A stretch of 64,000 bases of DNA from Paenibacillus sp. SYP-B3998 (GTDB lineage: Bacteria > Bacillota > Bacilli > Paenibacillales > NBRC-103111), in assembly GCF_010820665.1 (NCBI RefSeq), contig NZ_JAAIKC010000002.1, positions 124,001 through 188,000 on the forward strand, given 5' to 3'. The notes under the pieces were generated by a model that did no database searches, was not told the DNA's origin, and saw only the letters and a program-made list of their open reading frames with translations. A program made the position numbers and the translations under genes. Position 1 is the first letter of the stretch; the number at the start of each line of letters is the position of its first letter. This document shows, one piece after another, positions 43,646 through 53,521 of the stretch.

Positions 43646-44971
43646 CTACTCTTTATCCGATGATTTCCTACGGCTTAGAATCCGAATCGGTGTGCCTTCG
43701 AAACCAAAAGCTGCGCGTATTTTATTATCCAAATACCTTTCGTACGAAAAGTGCATGAGCTCGGGCTCATTCACGAAGAACACAAATACCGGAGGCTTAA
43801 CGGCAACTTGCGTTGCGTAATTAATACGCATGCGTTTTCCTTTGTCAGTCGGTGGTGGATTGTAGGCTACTGCGTCAGAAACGACATCATTAAGCACATG
43901 CGTCGGCACACGCAACGCGTGACTTTCAGCGACTTGAACAACAACTGGCAGCAATTTGTGCAATCGTTGCGTCGTCTTCGCTGAAACGAAAACGATGGGC
44001 GCATAACTCATAAATAGAAAGTGATCACGAATGGTCTGAGTAAAATGCTGCATGGTTTTATCGTCTTTTTCAACGATATCCCATTTATTCACAACGATAA
44101 TGGCAGCTTTCCCGGCTTCATGTGCATAACCCGCGATATGCTTGTCCTGATCAATGATGCCTTCTTGTCCATCTATAACAACAAGCACAACATCCGCGCG
44201 TTCAATAGCTTTCATAGCGCGCATGACGCTGTATTTCTCCGTGTTTTCATACACGCGCCCTTTTTTCCTCATACCAGCCGTATCGATAATTACGTACTTC
44301 TGCCCATCACGCTCGAAAGGCGTATCGATTGCGTCACGTGTCGTTCCTGCTACATCGCTTACAATGACGCGTTCCTCACCTAGAATCGCATTCGTCAAAG
44401 ATGATTTGCCGACATTCGGACGACCGATGAGCGCGAATTTGACGACTTCATCGCCATACTCTTCCTCTTGTTTATCTGGAAATTGCGCGCATACAGCCTC
44501 CAATAAATCTCCGATTCCAATCCCGTGAGAACCGGAAATACCGATGGGATCTCCAAAACCTAAGGAATAGAATTCGTAAATATCGTCCTGACGTTGCAAA
44601 TTGTCAACTTTGTTTACGGCAAGCACGATCGGCTTCTTCGAACGGAACAGCAGCTGCGCAACTTCTTCGTCAGAAGGTGTCACACCCGCTTTGGCATCCA
44701 CCATAAAAATGATTACGTCTGCTTCTTCAATCGCAAGTTCAGCTTGCATTCGCACAGATTTCAAGATAGCATCTTCACCATCGATTTCAATACCGCCCGT
44801 GTCAATAACGCTAAACGACTGGTTAAGCCATTCGCCTACTCCGTACAACCTGTCGCGCGTGACTCCTGGTTTATCTTCCACAATCGCAAGACGATCTCCT
44901 ACGATTCGATTAAAAATGGTGGACTTGCCGACATTCGGTCGGCCAACAATAGCAAGGATAGGTCTAGCCAC
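43646..44971 (-). CDS. der: Ribosome-associated GTPase Der
   Basis: Der (EngA) has two tandem GTPase domains and a KH-like C-terminus and is essential for 50S ribosome assembly. Domain 1 has GRPNVGKST and DTGG, domain 2 has [15 protein letters not shown] and NKWD near residue 290. Length is 441. The start is a GTG at 44971 after GAAGGAG. A hairpin of the repeated type lies just upstream of the ribosome site. It precedes plsY by 13 bases. Confidence 0.96.
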   Translation of the reverse strand: MARPILAIVGRPNVGKSTIFNRIVGDRLAIVEDKPGVTRDRLYGVGEWLNQSFSVIDTGGIEIDGEDAILKSVRMQAELAIEEADVIIFMVDAKAGVTPSDEEVAQLLFRSKKPIVLAVNKVDNLQRQDDIYEFYSLGFGDPIGISGSHGIGIGDLLEAVCAQFPDKQEEEYGDEVVKFALIGRPNVGKSSLTNAILGEERVIVSDVAGTTRDAIDTPFERDGQKYVIIDTAGMRKKGRVYENTEKYSVMRAMKAIERADVVLVVIDGQEGIIDQDKHIAGYAHEAGKAAIIVVNKWDIVEKDDKTMQHFTQTIRDHFLFMSYAPIVFVSAKTTQRLHKLLPVVVQVAESHALRVPTHVLNDVVSDAVAYNPPPTDKGKRMRINYATQVAVKPPVFVFFVNEPELMHFSYERYLDNKIRAAFGFEGTPIRILSRRKSSDKE

Positions 44972-44989
44972 TTGTAATTCACTCCTTCG

Positions 44990-45009
44990 AGTTTTTCGTC
45001 AGAAAAACT
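44990..45009. repeat. Stem-loop abutting the der ribosome binding site
   Basis: AGTTTTTC/GAAAAACT stem with a small loop, similar in sequence to the hairpins before mecA and fni. See the findings. Confidence 0.6.
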
Positions 45010-45171
45010 TTCTTCGTAAGCATAAGCTCAGTTGCCATAGAAAACGAAATTCAAAATCCTATTCCATGGTCAGCTCTGGAAAAATACGCAACTTACATCA
45101 TAACAAAAAAGACACGAATTGGCTAATCTCATTTGAGAATCTCTCAATGAGTAAGCATTTCCTATCGATCA

Positions 45172-45351
45172 TCAGGAATGCTTCACCAAAATCATCGTGC
45201 CATTTTTCAAATCATGCGCCGTTGCATCCAAGATTTTCTCTAGCGAAAAAGATACCTTCTGCTGCTGATCCGAGTTATCCACAATAAATATAGGAGCCCC
45301 TCCGCCCACTCGTTCTTTCTCCATAGTCACGATAGCAAGAATTTGCGACAT
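45172..45351 (-). CDS. 59-residue putative capping-complex subunit for YIEGIA protein
   Basis: This short gene is preceded by AAGGAGG. It encodes a small soluble protein: a hydrophobic start, MEKERVGGGAP and a short strand IFIVDN, then a helix. It begins five bases after the YIEGIA gene ends. NCBI annotation uses the name capping complex subunit for YIEGIA for such a small neighbour, and I recall that name rather than demonstrate it. The function is unknown. Confidence 0.75.
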   Translation of the reverse strand: MSQILAIVTMEKERVGGGAPIFIVDNSDQQQKVSFSLEKILDATAHDLKNGTMILVKHS

Positions 45352-45356
45352 GACGG

Positions 45357-46262
45357 TTACGCCTCCTTCTTTTTATTAACACCGGCTTCGGATGGCATAC
45401 GAACAGCACTCTCCAAAACCGGTACTCGGTGGAGGGCAACGAACGTTTTGTCAGCGTCCTTCTCCTGCGGCAGAAGCAGAAGACCTAAGGTTCCAGTGTT
45501 CATATCCAGCTTAGCCATTGGAAGTAAGGAAGGCTCCCCCTCGTCACGATACACACCAAACAAGGTAGAAATATCATGCAAGATCGCTTGCCTCTGACCC
45601 AAATTAGCCAGCGTAACGCGTGCATTTCGATTTTTCGGCTTAACCAAATATCCGAGGGCTTGCTCTTGTATTTTTTGACGAGTGTCTTCCAGTCCGATAT
45701 TCATAATATAAATCGAGCCGACAAACAGATCAGGTCCCTCTATCCGAATCGGAACTTGCTCAATATCGGCAATCGTTGAAAGATTATTGCCCGATTTAAA
45801 GTAGTTAGCGATCCAAATAGACACGATTCCCGCAGCAATTCCCCAATACCAAGCAAACAAAATACTAAAGAAGGAAGCAAGGAAGGCAGAAAAAATAACT
45901 AAATAGTTTCTCCCCTCGAAAACCATAGCAATCCCTTCAATATAAGCTGCCCCTCTTGGCACGAGTTCTAACTCATCAATCTTCGATAAGCTCTGTCTTT
46001 CCATATTCCGAACATCACGAAACTGCTGTGCTGCAAGTGAAAGGAAGGTCACTGCGGTATAGTTTTTATCCAGCAAAGCAGGCACAGCTACAGCGCCTAA
46101 GCCCGCAGCAATGACACCTAAAGATATATGAATAATTTTCCCATGTGGATACGTGGGGTATTGCCTATAATCAGTACGCAGCATATTTAAACGTGCAAAC
46201 ACGCCAAAAATAACACCTACCACGATGCCAATCGTATACCGATGCGAATAAAACCAATCCAT
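45357..46262 (-). CDS. YIEGIA domain membrane protein
   Basis: A 301-residue protein named for YIEGIA, present in AAYIEGIAMVFEGRNY near residue 115. Three to four hydrophobic segments lie in its first half and a soluble domain in its second. The ATG at 46262 shares one base with the stop of yphA (TAATG) and follows AAAGGAGGG. The pair with the next small gene is conserved in spore formers by my recollection. Molecular function is not known. Confidence 0.82.
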   Translation of the reverse strand: MDWFYSHRYTIGIVVGVIFGVFARLNMLRTDYRQYPTYPHGKIIHISLGVIAAGLGAVAVPALLDKNYTAVTFLSLAAQQFRDVRNMERQSLSKIDELELVPRGAAYIEGIAMVFEGRNYLVIFSAFLASFFSILFAWYWGIAAGIVSIWIANYFKSGNNLSTIADIEQVPIRIEGPDLFVGSIYIMNIGLEDTRQKIQEQALGYLVKPKNRNARVTLANLGQRQAILHDISTLFGVYRDEGEPSLLPMAKLDMNTGTLGLLLLPQEKDADKTFVALHRVPVLESAVRMPSEAGVNKKKEA

Positions 46263-46888
46263 TATTTTCGCCACCCTCCTTTCCGATCTAACCAACTTCT
46301 AATCATGAAGCGGCAACCATTATAAGCAGATTGAAGCACGATGGTCAATGTTCTTGCTGCAAATATTGAAAGCCACCATTGATCTTGAAAATGAGCTCCC
46401 CCCAACTGATGAGTACCATTCGCTTGATGGATGCCGGCCTGATACATATCTCCAAGCAGATATCCGATAGAAAGGCCAGCGATTTGCTCCAATTCATTCC
46501 GTTGTAAAACAGTTGCAATAACAGCCAGAAGCAGCGCTGTGTCCCACTCTGAATTACGAACGATGAGGATAGGATCCATCTCAAGAAGCTGCTGCAACAA
46601 AAAATGGAGCGAACCGAGCAAAAGTCCAATGGAAAGGAGATGAAGCTTATGGACGAAGCCTTGTGTAACATAAAGAATGCCTATACAAATACATAAAATC
46701 CATAGATAGACTAACTGAATATGTACATGATGTATAGAGAAACCAAGATGCGAGAAAACAAGCCATGCGGTAAAAAAAACAAGTATTCCCTTGTGCGAAA
46801 CCTTTCGCACATAAAATTCCTTCCACCCGCTCGCAAACAATATCATCGTGATGCAGAGGAGAATGAGAGACAAATAGCCGGAGTTCAT
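46262..46888 (-). CDS. yphA: YphA-like integral membrane protein
   Basis: A 208-residue protein with six or seven hydrophobic stretches and a short basic C-terminus. Its place next to the YIEGIA protein and upstream of der fits YphA of B. subtilis. Sequence similarity was not tested, and the role is unknown. The start was placed at the ATG at 46888, eight bases after GGGTGG; ATGs at 46894 and 46927 are alternatives. Confidence 0.68.
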   Translation of the reverse strand: MNSGYLSLILLCITMILFASGWKEFYVRKVSHKGILVFFTAWLVFSHLGFSIHHVHIQLVYLWILCICIGILYVTQGFVHKLHLLSIGLLLGSLHFLLQQLLEMDPILIVRNSEWDTALLLAVIATVLQRNELEQIAGLSIGYLLGDMYQAGIHQANGTHQLGGAHFQDQWWLSIFAARTLTIVLQSAYNGCRFMIRSWLDRKGGWRK

Positions 46889-46975
46889 AATCATTACCAC
46901 CCTGCAGATCATCAAGGCTTCCTCCATGAAGTTAAGGGGAAGCGCTGTCTGATCCTTAGTATGGCAAAAAATTGA

Positions 46976-48034
46976 TTATTTACTCCGACTGCCTCTTTCT
47001 GCATATGAACTTAAATCGATCCCTCTGGCACGACACCATTCTGCTGTATCGCCCAAAATGACGACCGGGTGATTCCAAAGCTCTTGAACGGTCTTAGCGC
47101 CTAGCGCCGTCATAATAAGAATAAGTCCCTGCTCCAATTCATCTGCGAAACGAAGAAGCGCTTCGATCCCCTCGTCTTGCAATACTCTCAAAAAGGCTCC
47201 CGCCATCCCTACGGCCGATGCGCCGAGAGAGAGCGCCTTGGCTGCCTCTAAAGCATTCGTAATTCCTCCAGAAGCAATTACGGAGCCTCTCGGATATATC
47301 GACAAAGCTTCAAGTAACGACACACTTGTTGGAGTTCCCCAATCGTTCAACCACTCGATGGCGGCTGGCCTCCTCGCGTTTTCAATCGCGGCGAAGTTCG
47401 TTCCGCCTGAACCCCCCACGTCCAGTATCTGGACGCCGATGCTTCGAAGCTGATTGGCGTTATCTTTGAGGATACCAAATCCAACTTCCTTCACGATAAC
47501 TGGCACATTAACGTGGTCAACTATGGCTGCAATTCGGTCAATCATGCCTATAAAGCTGCGATCACCTTCCGGCATAATTAACTCTTGCATGATGTTCAGA
47601 TGAATTTGCAGCGCATTCGCTTCAACCATGTCAACAGCTCGAAGCGCTTGATCAACCGTCGCCTCGCTGCCCAAATTAGCAAATACAATGCCGTTCGGGT
47701 TTTCTCGGCGCACCACTTGGTAGCTTGAGGCTACCTCGCTATTCTTGATTGCCGACATTTGTGAGCCAACCGCCATTGCTAAACCTTTCTCCTTGGCTAC
47801 GATTGCCAACTGACGGTTAATACGCTCTGTCTCTTGAGCTCCGCCAGTCATCGCATTAATCAAAATCGGCGAACTCATAATGAGATCGCCGATTTCCGTT
47901 GTTAATGCAATTTGATCTGTCGAAGTCTCAGGTAGACAGTTATGCACAAGCTTGATATCCGACAGCCCTTGCTGCCTTGATTGTCCAAGCTCCAGCGCGT
48001 AATGGACATGCTCCATTTTGCGTGAGATGCGCAT
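46976..48034 (-). CDS. fni: Type 2 isopentenyl-diphosphate delta-isomerase
   Basis: This FMN- and NADPH-dependent enzyme interconverts IPP and DMAPP, the isoprenoid building blocks. The TIM-barrel FMN sites include INAMTGGAQETERIN near residue 60 and VGGSGGTNFAAIENAR near residue 200, and KEVGFGI. At 352 residues it is normal. It supplies precursors for the heptaprenyl chain made by HepST. A stem-loop like that before der abuts its ribosome site. Confidence 0.95.
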   Translation of the reverse strand: MRISRKMEHVHYALELGQSRQQGLSDIKLVHNCLPETSTDQIALTTEIGDLIMSSPILINAMTGGAQETERINRQLAIVAKEKGLAMAVGSQMSAIKNSEVASSYQVVRRENPNGIVFANLGSEATVDQALRAVDMVEANALQIHLNIMQELIMPEGDRSFIGMIDRIAAIVDHVNVPVIVKEVGFGILKDNANQLRSIGVQILDVGGSGGTNFAAIENARRPAAIEWLNDWGTPTSVSLLEALSIYPRGSVIASGGITNALEAAKALSLGASAVGMAGAFLRVLQDEGIEALLRFADELEQGLILIMTALGAKTVQELWNHPVVILGDTAEWCRARGIDLSSYAERGSRSK

Positions 48035-48052
48035 TCCTATTGTCCTCCTAAA

Positions 48053-48072
48053 AGTTTTGCTAAAGCAAAACT
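48053..48072. repeat. Stem-loop abutting the fni ribosome binding site
   Basis: AGTTTTGC/GCAAAACT stem with a TAAA loop directly upstream of AGGAGGA of fni, similar to the hairpins before der and mecA. Confidence 0.6.
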
Positions 48073-48102
48073 AACTACGCATTCATATGCGAAATGTTGA
48101 TC

Positions 48103-49410
48103 TTACTTGTTAAACTTAGAAAGTTTGTCACCAAAGCGCTCTGCCAATGTAAAGGAAAGACCTTGATTGCTCAAAGATACATTCTCGTTACCAGCAATTT
48201 CTTTTTGGTGACTTGCACTGTTGCCGCGATCACGATCGCCTCTAGGCTGTCTTTCTCTTTCTGGTTTAGCTGCTGATGCTGCTGGAGCCTCAGGAGCTTC
48301 TTCTGTTTCTTTGATACTTAGGCTAACACGTTTCTCAGATGGATTAATTTCCAAGATTTTCACTTGAACTTCTTGGCCTTCTTTCAACACTTCTTGAGGA
48401 GTAGCAACGTGACGGTGTGCGATTTGAGAAATATGCACAAGTCCTTCAACACCAGGAGCTACTTCAACAAATGCACCAAATGCAGCAAGGCGTTTAACCG
48501 TTCCAGTAACAATGTCACCAGCTTTGAATTCACGTTCTACTTTGGACCATGGACCTTCTTGCGTTGCTTTGATGCTAAGGCTGATTTTCTCAGTAGTCGG
48601 GTCAAGTTTCAGAATTTGCACCTTCACTTGATCTCCCTCTTTTACAACATCCGAAGCTTTCTCAACATGCTCCCAAGCTAATTCGGAAATATGTACAAGT
48701 CCATCAATTCCACCGATGTCAATAAAAGCACCGAATTGTGTTAAGCGTTGAACAGTACCATCCAACACTTGACCTACTTGAAGGCCTTCAATGATTTTCT
48801 TTTTGTTAACTTCATATTCTTCATCCAAAACATCTTTTTGGGAAAGAATCACTTTATTTTTCTCGCGGTCAATTTCTTTTACACGAAGACGCAATGTGCG
48901 GCCTTTGTAAGAGGAGAAATCTTCAACGAATTGACGCTCTACCATAGAAGCAGGTACGAAACCGCGTACGCCGATATCTACAACGAGTCCGCCTTTAACT
49001 ACTTCCGCAACAGTCGCTTCCAAAATTTCTTTGCTATCGAGTTGAGTCTGCAAAGTTTCCCAAGCTTTCTCGTTATCAATTACACGTTTGGACAAAACTA
49101 GGGTTTCCTTAGCATCATTAATCGTAACGACTTTCAATTCAACTTCTTGACCGATTTGAACTGCTTGCCCTGCATTTTCCAGCGCGGTAGAAGAAAGCTC
49201 GCGAACAGGAATAACACCATCGTATTTGTAGCCGATATCAACGAAAGCTTGATCTGCGTCTACTTTAACAATTTTACCTTTAACGATAGCACCTTTTTTT
49301 AATACAGCTACATTATTAAGCGCTAGCTCTGCTTCTGCTTGTGATACGGCAGTTTCCTGCACTTCTTGAACTTCTTGGGCTTGATCTTCAACTTTTACTT
49401 CATCTGACAT
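48103..49410 (-). CDS. ypfD: S1 RNA-binding domain protein YpfD (30S ribosomal protein S1 homolog)
   Basis: Four S1 repeats run from about residue 33 to 370, for example GAIVKGKIVKVDADQAFVD, GLVVDIGVRGFVPASMV, GTVQRLTQFGAFIDIGG and GTVKRLAAFGAFVEVAPG. An acidic N-terminus and an arginine-rich, disordered C-terminus flank them. It resembles B. subtilis YpfD, a four-domain form that is not essential there. AGGAGGG precedes the ATG. It lies downstream of plsC and cmk. Confidence 0.93.
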   Translation of the reverse strand: MSDEVKVEDQAQEVQEVQETAVSQAEAELALNNVAVLKKGAIVKGKIVKVDADQAFVDIGYKYDGVIPVRELSSTALENAGQAVQIGQEVELKVVTINDAKETLVLSKRVIDNEKAWETLQTQLDSKEILEATVAEVVKGGLVVDIGVRGFVPASMVERQFVEDFSSYKGRTLRLRVKEIDREKNKVILSQKDVLDEEYEVNKKKIIEGLQVGQVLDGTVQRLTQFGAFIDIGGIDGLVHISELAWEHVEKASDVVKEGDQVKVQILKLDPTTEKISLSIKATQEGPWSKVEREFKAGDIVTGTVKRLAAFGAFVEVAPGVEGLVHISQIAHRHVATPQEVLKEGQEVQVKILEINPSEKRVSLSIKETEEAPEAPAASAAKPERERQPRGDRDRGNSASHQKEIAGNENVSLSNQGLSFTLAERFGDKLSKFNK

Positions 49411-49557
49411 GGGTTTACCCTCCTCTATTTACAACCAACAATACATAATATATAAGTTACAAAGCAGTTGCAAGAACGCGTCTACTCTGTTTCAAACAAA
49501 AACTTCCATTCGCTTACGGATAGTATAATTCCAAGCTTTCGTTTCCATACATAACAA

Positions 49558-50139
49558 TTAGCCATGGCTGTGTGCGGCATGGATACTGCGAATTTCTTTC
49601 ATAATCGTATCGGTAGCTAACTCTAAGTCTTCGGAACTCCCACCCGCGAAAGCGCTCAAATCAAGCGGTTTGCCATAAACGATGGTCATCCTGCGAAACA
49701 AGGAGTAATTACCAATAATAGCTACTGGCACTACGGCTGCACCCGATTTCAGCGCAAGACTCGCCGCACCTTTTTTCCCCATCCCACCTGCATTGCTTCG
49801 AGTTCCTTCTGGAAAAACCCCCATCATATTGCCGTCTTTCAGCAATTGAATGGCAAGTCTGATGGACTCCCTACTAACGCCTCCACGCTTTACTGGAAAT
49901 GCTCCCACCTTGGCAATAATCGACCCAAGAATAGGAATATCAAACAGCTCTGCTTTTGCCATGAAGTGAACCATGCGTTTAAGTGGAGTCCCTAACATAG
50001 GAGGATCCCAGAGACTAGTATGGTTGCCGCAAAGAACGACAGCTCCGTCTTTAGGAACATTCTCGATACCAATCGCACGAAGTCGGAAAAAAAACGTGAA
50101 AATAATCCGAAACATGGCTCTTCCGATGCGATACAGCAT
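49558..50139 (-). CDS. plsC: 1-acyl-sn-glycerol-3-phosphate acyltransferase
   Basis: PlsC acylates lysophosphatidic acid to phosphatidic acid. The acyltransferase motif is CGNHTSLWD (His-x4-Asp), followed by FPEGTRSN. A hydrophobic N-terminus anchors it to the membrane. The ATG at 50139 was chosen because GGAGGTGG precedes it; the frame from 50178 overlaps cmk. It starts at the cmk stop. Confidence 0.92.
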   Translation of the reverse strand: MLYRIGRAMFRIIFTFFFRLRAIGIENVPKDGAVVLCGNHTSLWDPPMLGTPLKRMVHFMAKAELFDIPILGSIIAKVGAFPVKRGGVSRESIRLAIQLLKDGNMMGVFPEGTRSNAGGMGKKGAASLALKSGAAVVPVAIIGNYSLFRRMTIVYGKPLDLSAFAGGSSEDLELATDTIMKEIRSIHAAHSHG

Positions 50140-50140
50140 C

Positions 50141-50824
50141 TTATTTGCCACCTCCGACTTTGTCTTTGCAAAGCCCAAGAATTTCGTCCACGACTTCCGC
50201 TATCGTCATAGCTGTGCTATCCATTAGTACAGCATCATGTGCACGTTTCAGCGGAGAAATTTCTCTCTCCTGATCCATCTGGTCGCGACGAGCAATATCC
50301 TGCTCAAGTTGCTCGAGCGTCAATGTACCCGTTCCGTTAGTGTGCATTTCTTTGAATCGTCGTTCTGCTCGTTCCGTAACGCTAGCTGTAAGAAATATCT
50401 TAACTTCAGCGTCTGGAATAACATGGGTACCAATATCTCTGCCATCCATCACGATACCTTTGGCAACTGCCATCTGCTTCTGCAGGGCAACCAAAAGTTG
50501 TCGGATACCACCGATGCTAGCGATTTGGGAAACATCATCGGTAATGGTTGTCATACGGATTTCTTTCGTCACGTCGACCCCATCCACAAAAACCTGTTGT
50601 CCTTCAGGTCCTGGAATCAGCTCAATTCGCATGCGGTTAGCTAAAGCCACGACTTCCGTTTCTTGATTAGGATGCAGCCCTTCTTGTTGTACCTTCCATG
50701 TTACTGCCCGATACATGGCACCAGTATCCACGTAAATAAAACCAAGCATACCGGCAACTAGCCGAGCTATGGTACTTTTACCGGCTCCCGCTGGACCATC
50801 TATGGCAATATTAAACTTATCCAA
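50141..50824 (-). CDS. cmk: Cytidylate kinase
   Basis: Cmk phosphorylates CMP and dCMP. The P-loop is IDGPAGAGKSTIARLVA (residues 7-23), and MDGRDIGT and SPLKRAHDAVLMDST are the CMP-binding and lid motifs. The start is a TTG at 50824 preceded by AGGAGGA. It is upstream of plsC and ypfD, as in B. subtilis. Confidence 0.96.
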   Translation of the reverse strand: MDKFNIAIDGPAGAGKSTIARLVAGMLGFIYVDTGAMYRAVTWKVQQEGLHPNQETEVVALANRMRIELIPGPEGQQVFVDGVDVTKEIRMTTITDDVSQIASIGGIRQLLVALQKQMAVAKGIVMDGRDIGTHVIPDAEVKIFLTASVTERAERRFKEMHTNGTGTLTLEQLEQDIARRDQMDQEREISPLKRAHDAVLMDSTAMTIAEVVDEILGLCKDKVGGGK

Positions 50825-50856
50825 GCTGTTGTTCCTCCTAACAATACCTTACGAAC

Positions 50857-50879
50857 AAAAAAGCAGGCACTGCCTGCTA
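50857..50879 (-). terminator. Terminator after ypfB
   Basis: AGCAGGCA/TGCCTGCT near-perfect stem, then TTTTTT on the minus strand, between ypfB and cmk. Confidence 0.85.
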
Positions 50880-50952
50880 ATTAACAAAATTATACCACAC
50901 AACGGAGGCATATGCAAAACCTGGACTGTTCTTATGGACGAACATCCTTAAT

Positions 50953-51243
50953 TCAGGAACGCTCTCCGCTATAATTTTGAGGCGATGAATACGGCTTTCC
51001 CTCAAGCAGTTCTACACGTGTTAGCCGTTCTCTAACGTACGGAATTTGCAATAGGGCTTGAATACTAATAAGCAGAATTAAAAATACGAGCGTGACCCGA
51101 ATCATTATCTTCTCTACCTTTGCAGAAAAGAGAATAAACAGCTGCTCGTACGATTTGTCTTCTTGTTCCCGTAGCATGCGACGATTCACCTGCTCGCTTC
51201 GTGTAAGTTGCTTCGTAGTATTCCCAAGCAGCGAATGTCTCAT
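50953..51243 (-). CDS. ypfB: DUF5359 small membrane protein YpfB
   Basis: A 96-residue protein with one hydrophobic segment at residues about 48-67 (IRVTLVFLILLISIQALLQ). Its place between the PilZ gene (ypfA) and cmk matches YpfB (DUF5359) of B. subtilis. Function unknown. It begins five bases after the PilZ gene ends, so the two are probably co-transcribed. Confidence 0.75.
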   Translation of the reverse strand: MRHSLLGNTTKQLTRSEQVNRRMLREQEDKSYEQLFILFSAKVEKIMIRVTLVFLILLISIQALLQIPYVRERLTRVELLEGKPYSSPQNYSGERS

Positions 51244-51248
51244 GCACC

Positions 51249-51932
51249 TTATCTTTTGCGGAAATCCATTTGACGTTCGAAACAGAAGCGAATCAGTTTC
51301 TGACGGTCACGATCCGTAATTTCAATAAAACGCACCATCGCAAGCTGTTTGCCTGTTTCCAATTGTTTAACTCTCACAACTTCACCTTGTAAAGGTATAT
51401 GTTCAATAACACCATTCTTATAGGGGACAAGTACCCAGCAAGATATTAAAGCTTGAACACCAATAGGAATATGACCTTCGCAAATAAATGAAATGCCACC
51501 GCCACCGACATCATCGGTCATTGCTACAAATTGAATTTGATCCGATAGCCTTACCGCGATTTCGAGTTCCGCTAGAACACGAAGAAAACTTCTTCTCTGA
51601 ATTTGAGTAACAGCTTCTGGTTCAGGCTTAACAATTTCAACAAGTCGAATAACATCCTCTCTAAACCCTTTAACGGATGTGGTGAAATAATGCTTAACGC
51701 CACCTTGGCTTAAAAAGAAAGTGCTAAGCTCGTCGCCTACGTATAGCTTTTTCAACCGTCCTGTCTGCTCATTGAGAGGAACCTCGATTACAATCGTTGT
51801 CTCTGTAATGTCGGCAATTCTAGCTTTGTACTCAATTTTGGATTCCTCATCATCGATGGTATTTATTTGCAAATGTAAAATTTGGTTAACCTTAGGAAGC
51901 AATCTCTGCACCTCCGACATAATGTGACACAT
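51249..51932 (-). CDS. ypfA: PilZ domain cyclic-di-GMP receptor (YpfA/MotI-like flagellar brake)
   Basis: The protein has an N-terminal YcgR-like domain and a C-terminal PilZ domain beginning about residue 110. In B. subtilis the homologue (YpfA, MotI or DgrA) binds cyclic di-GMP and slows the flagellar motor through MotA. The RxxxR element RRSFLR is intact. The second motif, usually D/NxSxxG, reads DDVGGGG, with glycine in place of serine. The start at 51932 is weakly supported by AGGAATA; 51920 is an alternative. Confidence 0.86.
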   Translation of the reverse strand: MCHIMSEVQRLLPKVNQILHLQINTIDDEESKIEYKARIADITETTIVIEVPLNEQTGRLKKLYVGDELSTFFLSQGGVKHYFTTSVKGFREDVIRLVEIVKPEPEAVTQIQRRSFLRVLAELEIAVRLSDQIQFVAMTDDVGGGGISFICEGHIPIGVQALISCWVLVPYKNGVIEHIPLQGEVVRVKQLETGKQLAMVRFIEITDRDRQKLIRFCFERQMDFRKR

Positions 51933-52032
51933 TATTCCTATTTTTACTTTTTCCTTACTCCAACGATTATACCACGACAAATTAATTAAGAAAGCAAAAA
52001 AAGAAGCAAGGAATCCCGCTTCTTTTCTCCCA

Positions 52033-53403
52033 TCACTTGGCCGCTTTTACAGCCGCAGCTTGCTCAGGACGTATATTTTCTATTTTCTCCTCTGCGCCGG
52101 TCTCTGCATTGATATAGACTCGGTAGAGATTTCCATTCATCGTCCCTATAAATTCATGAGCTAAGACTTCCTCATCCAGTTCATTTTTAATGATTGCTAG
52201 TGATTCACTGGACACATCGAGATTTTTACTCAATGTTTTACGCGCCTCTTGGGCACTTATTTTCGGTGATCCGAGGTTGCGTGGTTTGTCTCCGAACACG
52301 TAATCCGTTGCTTGAATACCTGTAACTTCCAAGTTATCAAGTGCTACTTTCACACTGACCTGTTGAGGATAAATTGTCACATCTTTTTCTCGTTTAGCGA
52401 AAATTATGTTCGCCGTATTCTGATATTGGTCATAGCTTACTGCGCTCATGCTTTTGTACTCATGCTGATCCAAAAATTCATTGGCAATATCTCTGGCTTG
52501 TCGAAGTTCAAACTTTTTGTCTTGAACGGTTCGCGACTTCATGTAATAAATAAGATGTCCGCCTTTTTTCGTAAAATCCATATGAATGTCATTCTCACTA
52601 CCTGAACTTGCGGGTACAACAACGCTAAAACTTTGATATTCTGAAGCAGCACCCCCATTTTCGACTACCTTCAGATTGGTCGTATCGCTTTGCCCTAGAA
52701 ATTGAACAGCTTTCTGTTTGATTTTATCCACTGTCATCTCTTCACCTGACAGCAGCTTCCCATCATTTTTAGATAATATGCTTAAATTACCCGGTCCCCA
52801 ATTTAACTCCTCATAAGCACTAACTTTTTTATCTACCAAAGTGAAACCATCGATTATTGCGTTATCGTGGACTTCATTTTGCGAGGCTAAGGCAACTTCA
52901 ACGTCCATCCAGCGCAAATTGTTGGTAATGACTTTATCCTGAACTCCTCGCAGCTCTGTCGTAATGTCTTTAGAATGATCATAAAGTGTATTCAGTGTCT
53001 TTATTTCTTCTTCGTTTAACGGTTGTTTTGTCATATCGCGCACGGACATTCGATAGGAGAAATTCGCCATATTTGCTAAGAAATCTTGTGTTTTATTAAA
53101 AGGAAGCAGTGAAAGCGGCAGTTGGTTTATTTCGCTTTGCGCTTGGCTTGTCAACCTCCATACATTGACCAAACCCTTACGGTAAGAAGGCTCCGAAGCC
53201 GAATTAACAGCTAAGGTATTCCCTAGTTCATTATGAAGCTTGTCCACATGGAAGGAAAGATCATGGAACGCTCGCTGGTATTGATTCTCAGCTTTGATCA
53301 GTATGGTATTCTTCTCTTGATGCTCCAGATAACCCCAAACCGACGCTCCAATAAGGGCTAGCAAAAGGAATGGGAACATGACGATACTTAGTCTTTTATA
53401 CAC
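52033..53403 (-). CDS. ypeB: Germination protein YpeB
   Basis: YpeB is needed for the spore-cortex hydrolase SleB to be stable and localised. One N-terminal transmembrane segment (residues 7-25) is followed by helical YpeB repeats and a C-terminal region with PepSY-like segments, for example LGSPKISAQEARKTLS. At 456 residues it is normal. In B. subtilis sleB precedes it; here no sleB is adjacent (see findings). Confidence 0.94.
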   Translation of the reverse strand: MYKRLSIVMFPFLLLALIGASVWGYLEHQEKNTILIKAENQYQRAFHDLSFHVDKLHNELGNTLAVNSASEPSYRKGLVNVWRLTSQAQSEINQLPLSLLPFNKTQDFLANMANFSYRMSVRDMTKQPLNEEEIKTLNTLYDHSKDITTELRGVQDKVITNNLRWMDVEVALASQNEVHDNAIIDGFTLVDKKVSAYEELNWGPGNLSILSKNDGKLLSGEEMTVDKIKQKAVQFLGQSDTTNLKVVENGGAASEYQSFSVVVPASSGSENDIHMDFTKKGGHLIYYMKSRTVQDKKFELRQARDIANEFLDQHEYKSMSAVSYDQYQNTANIIFAKREKDVTIYPQQVSVKVALDNLEVTGIQATDYVFGDKPRNLGSPKISAQEARKTLSKNLDVSSESLAIIKNELDEEVLAHEFIGTMNGNLYRVYINAETGAEEKIENIRPEQAAAVKAAK

Positions 53404-53521
53404 AACCTGACTCCCCTTTCATTTCCGTCAAACCTGCCGTTAGTTTTTGCTTGGAAACACAGGTTTATACATCTAAAATTGACAATGAAAAGAGGCCAAT
53501 TCTATAAGAATGGCCCCTGCG

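Noticed and set aside
45120-45150. Inverted repeat CTCATTTGAGA/TCTCAATGAG downstream of the 59-residue gene
   Set aside because: A stem is possible but the T run lies about 20 bases away, so a terminator call is not supported.
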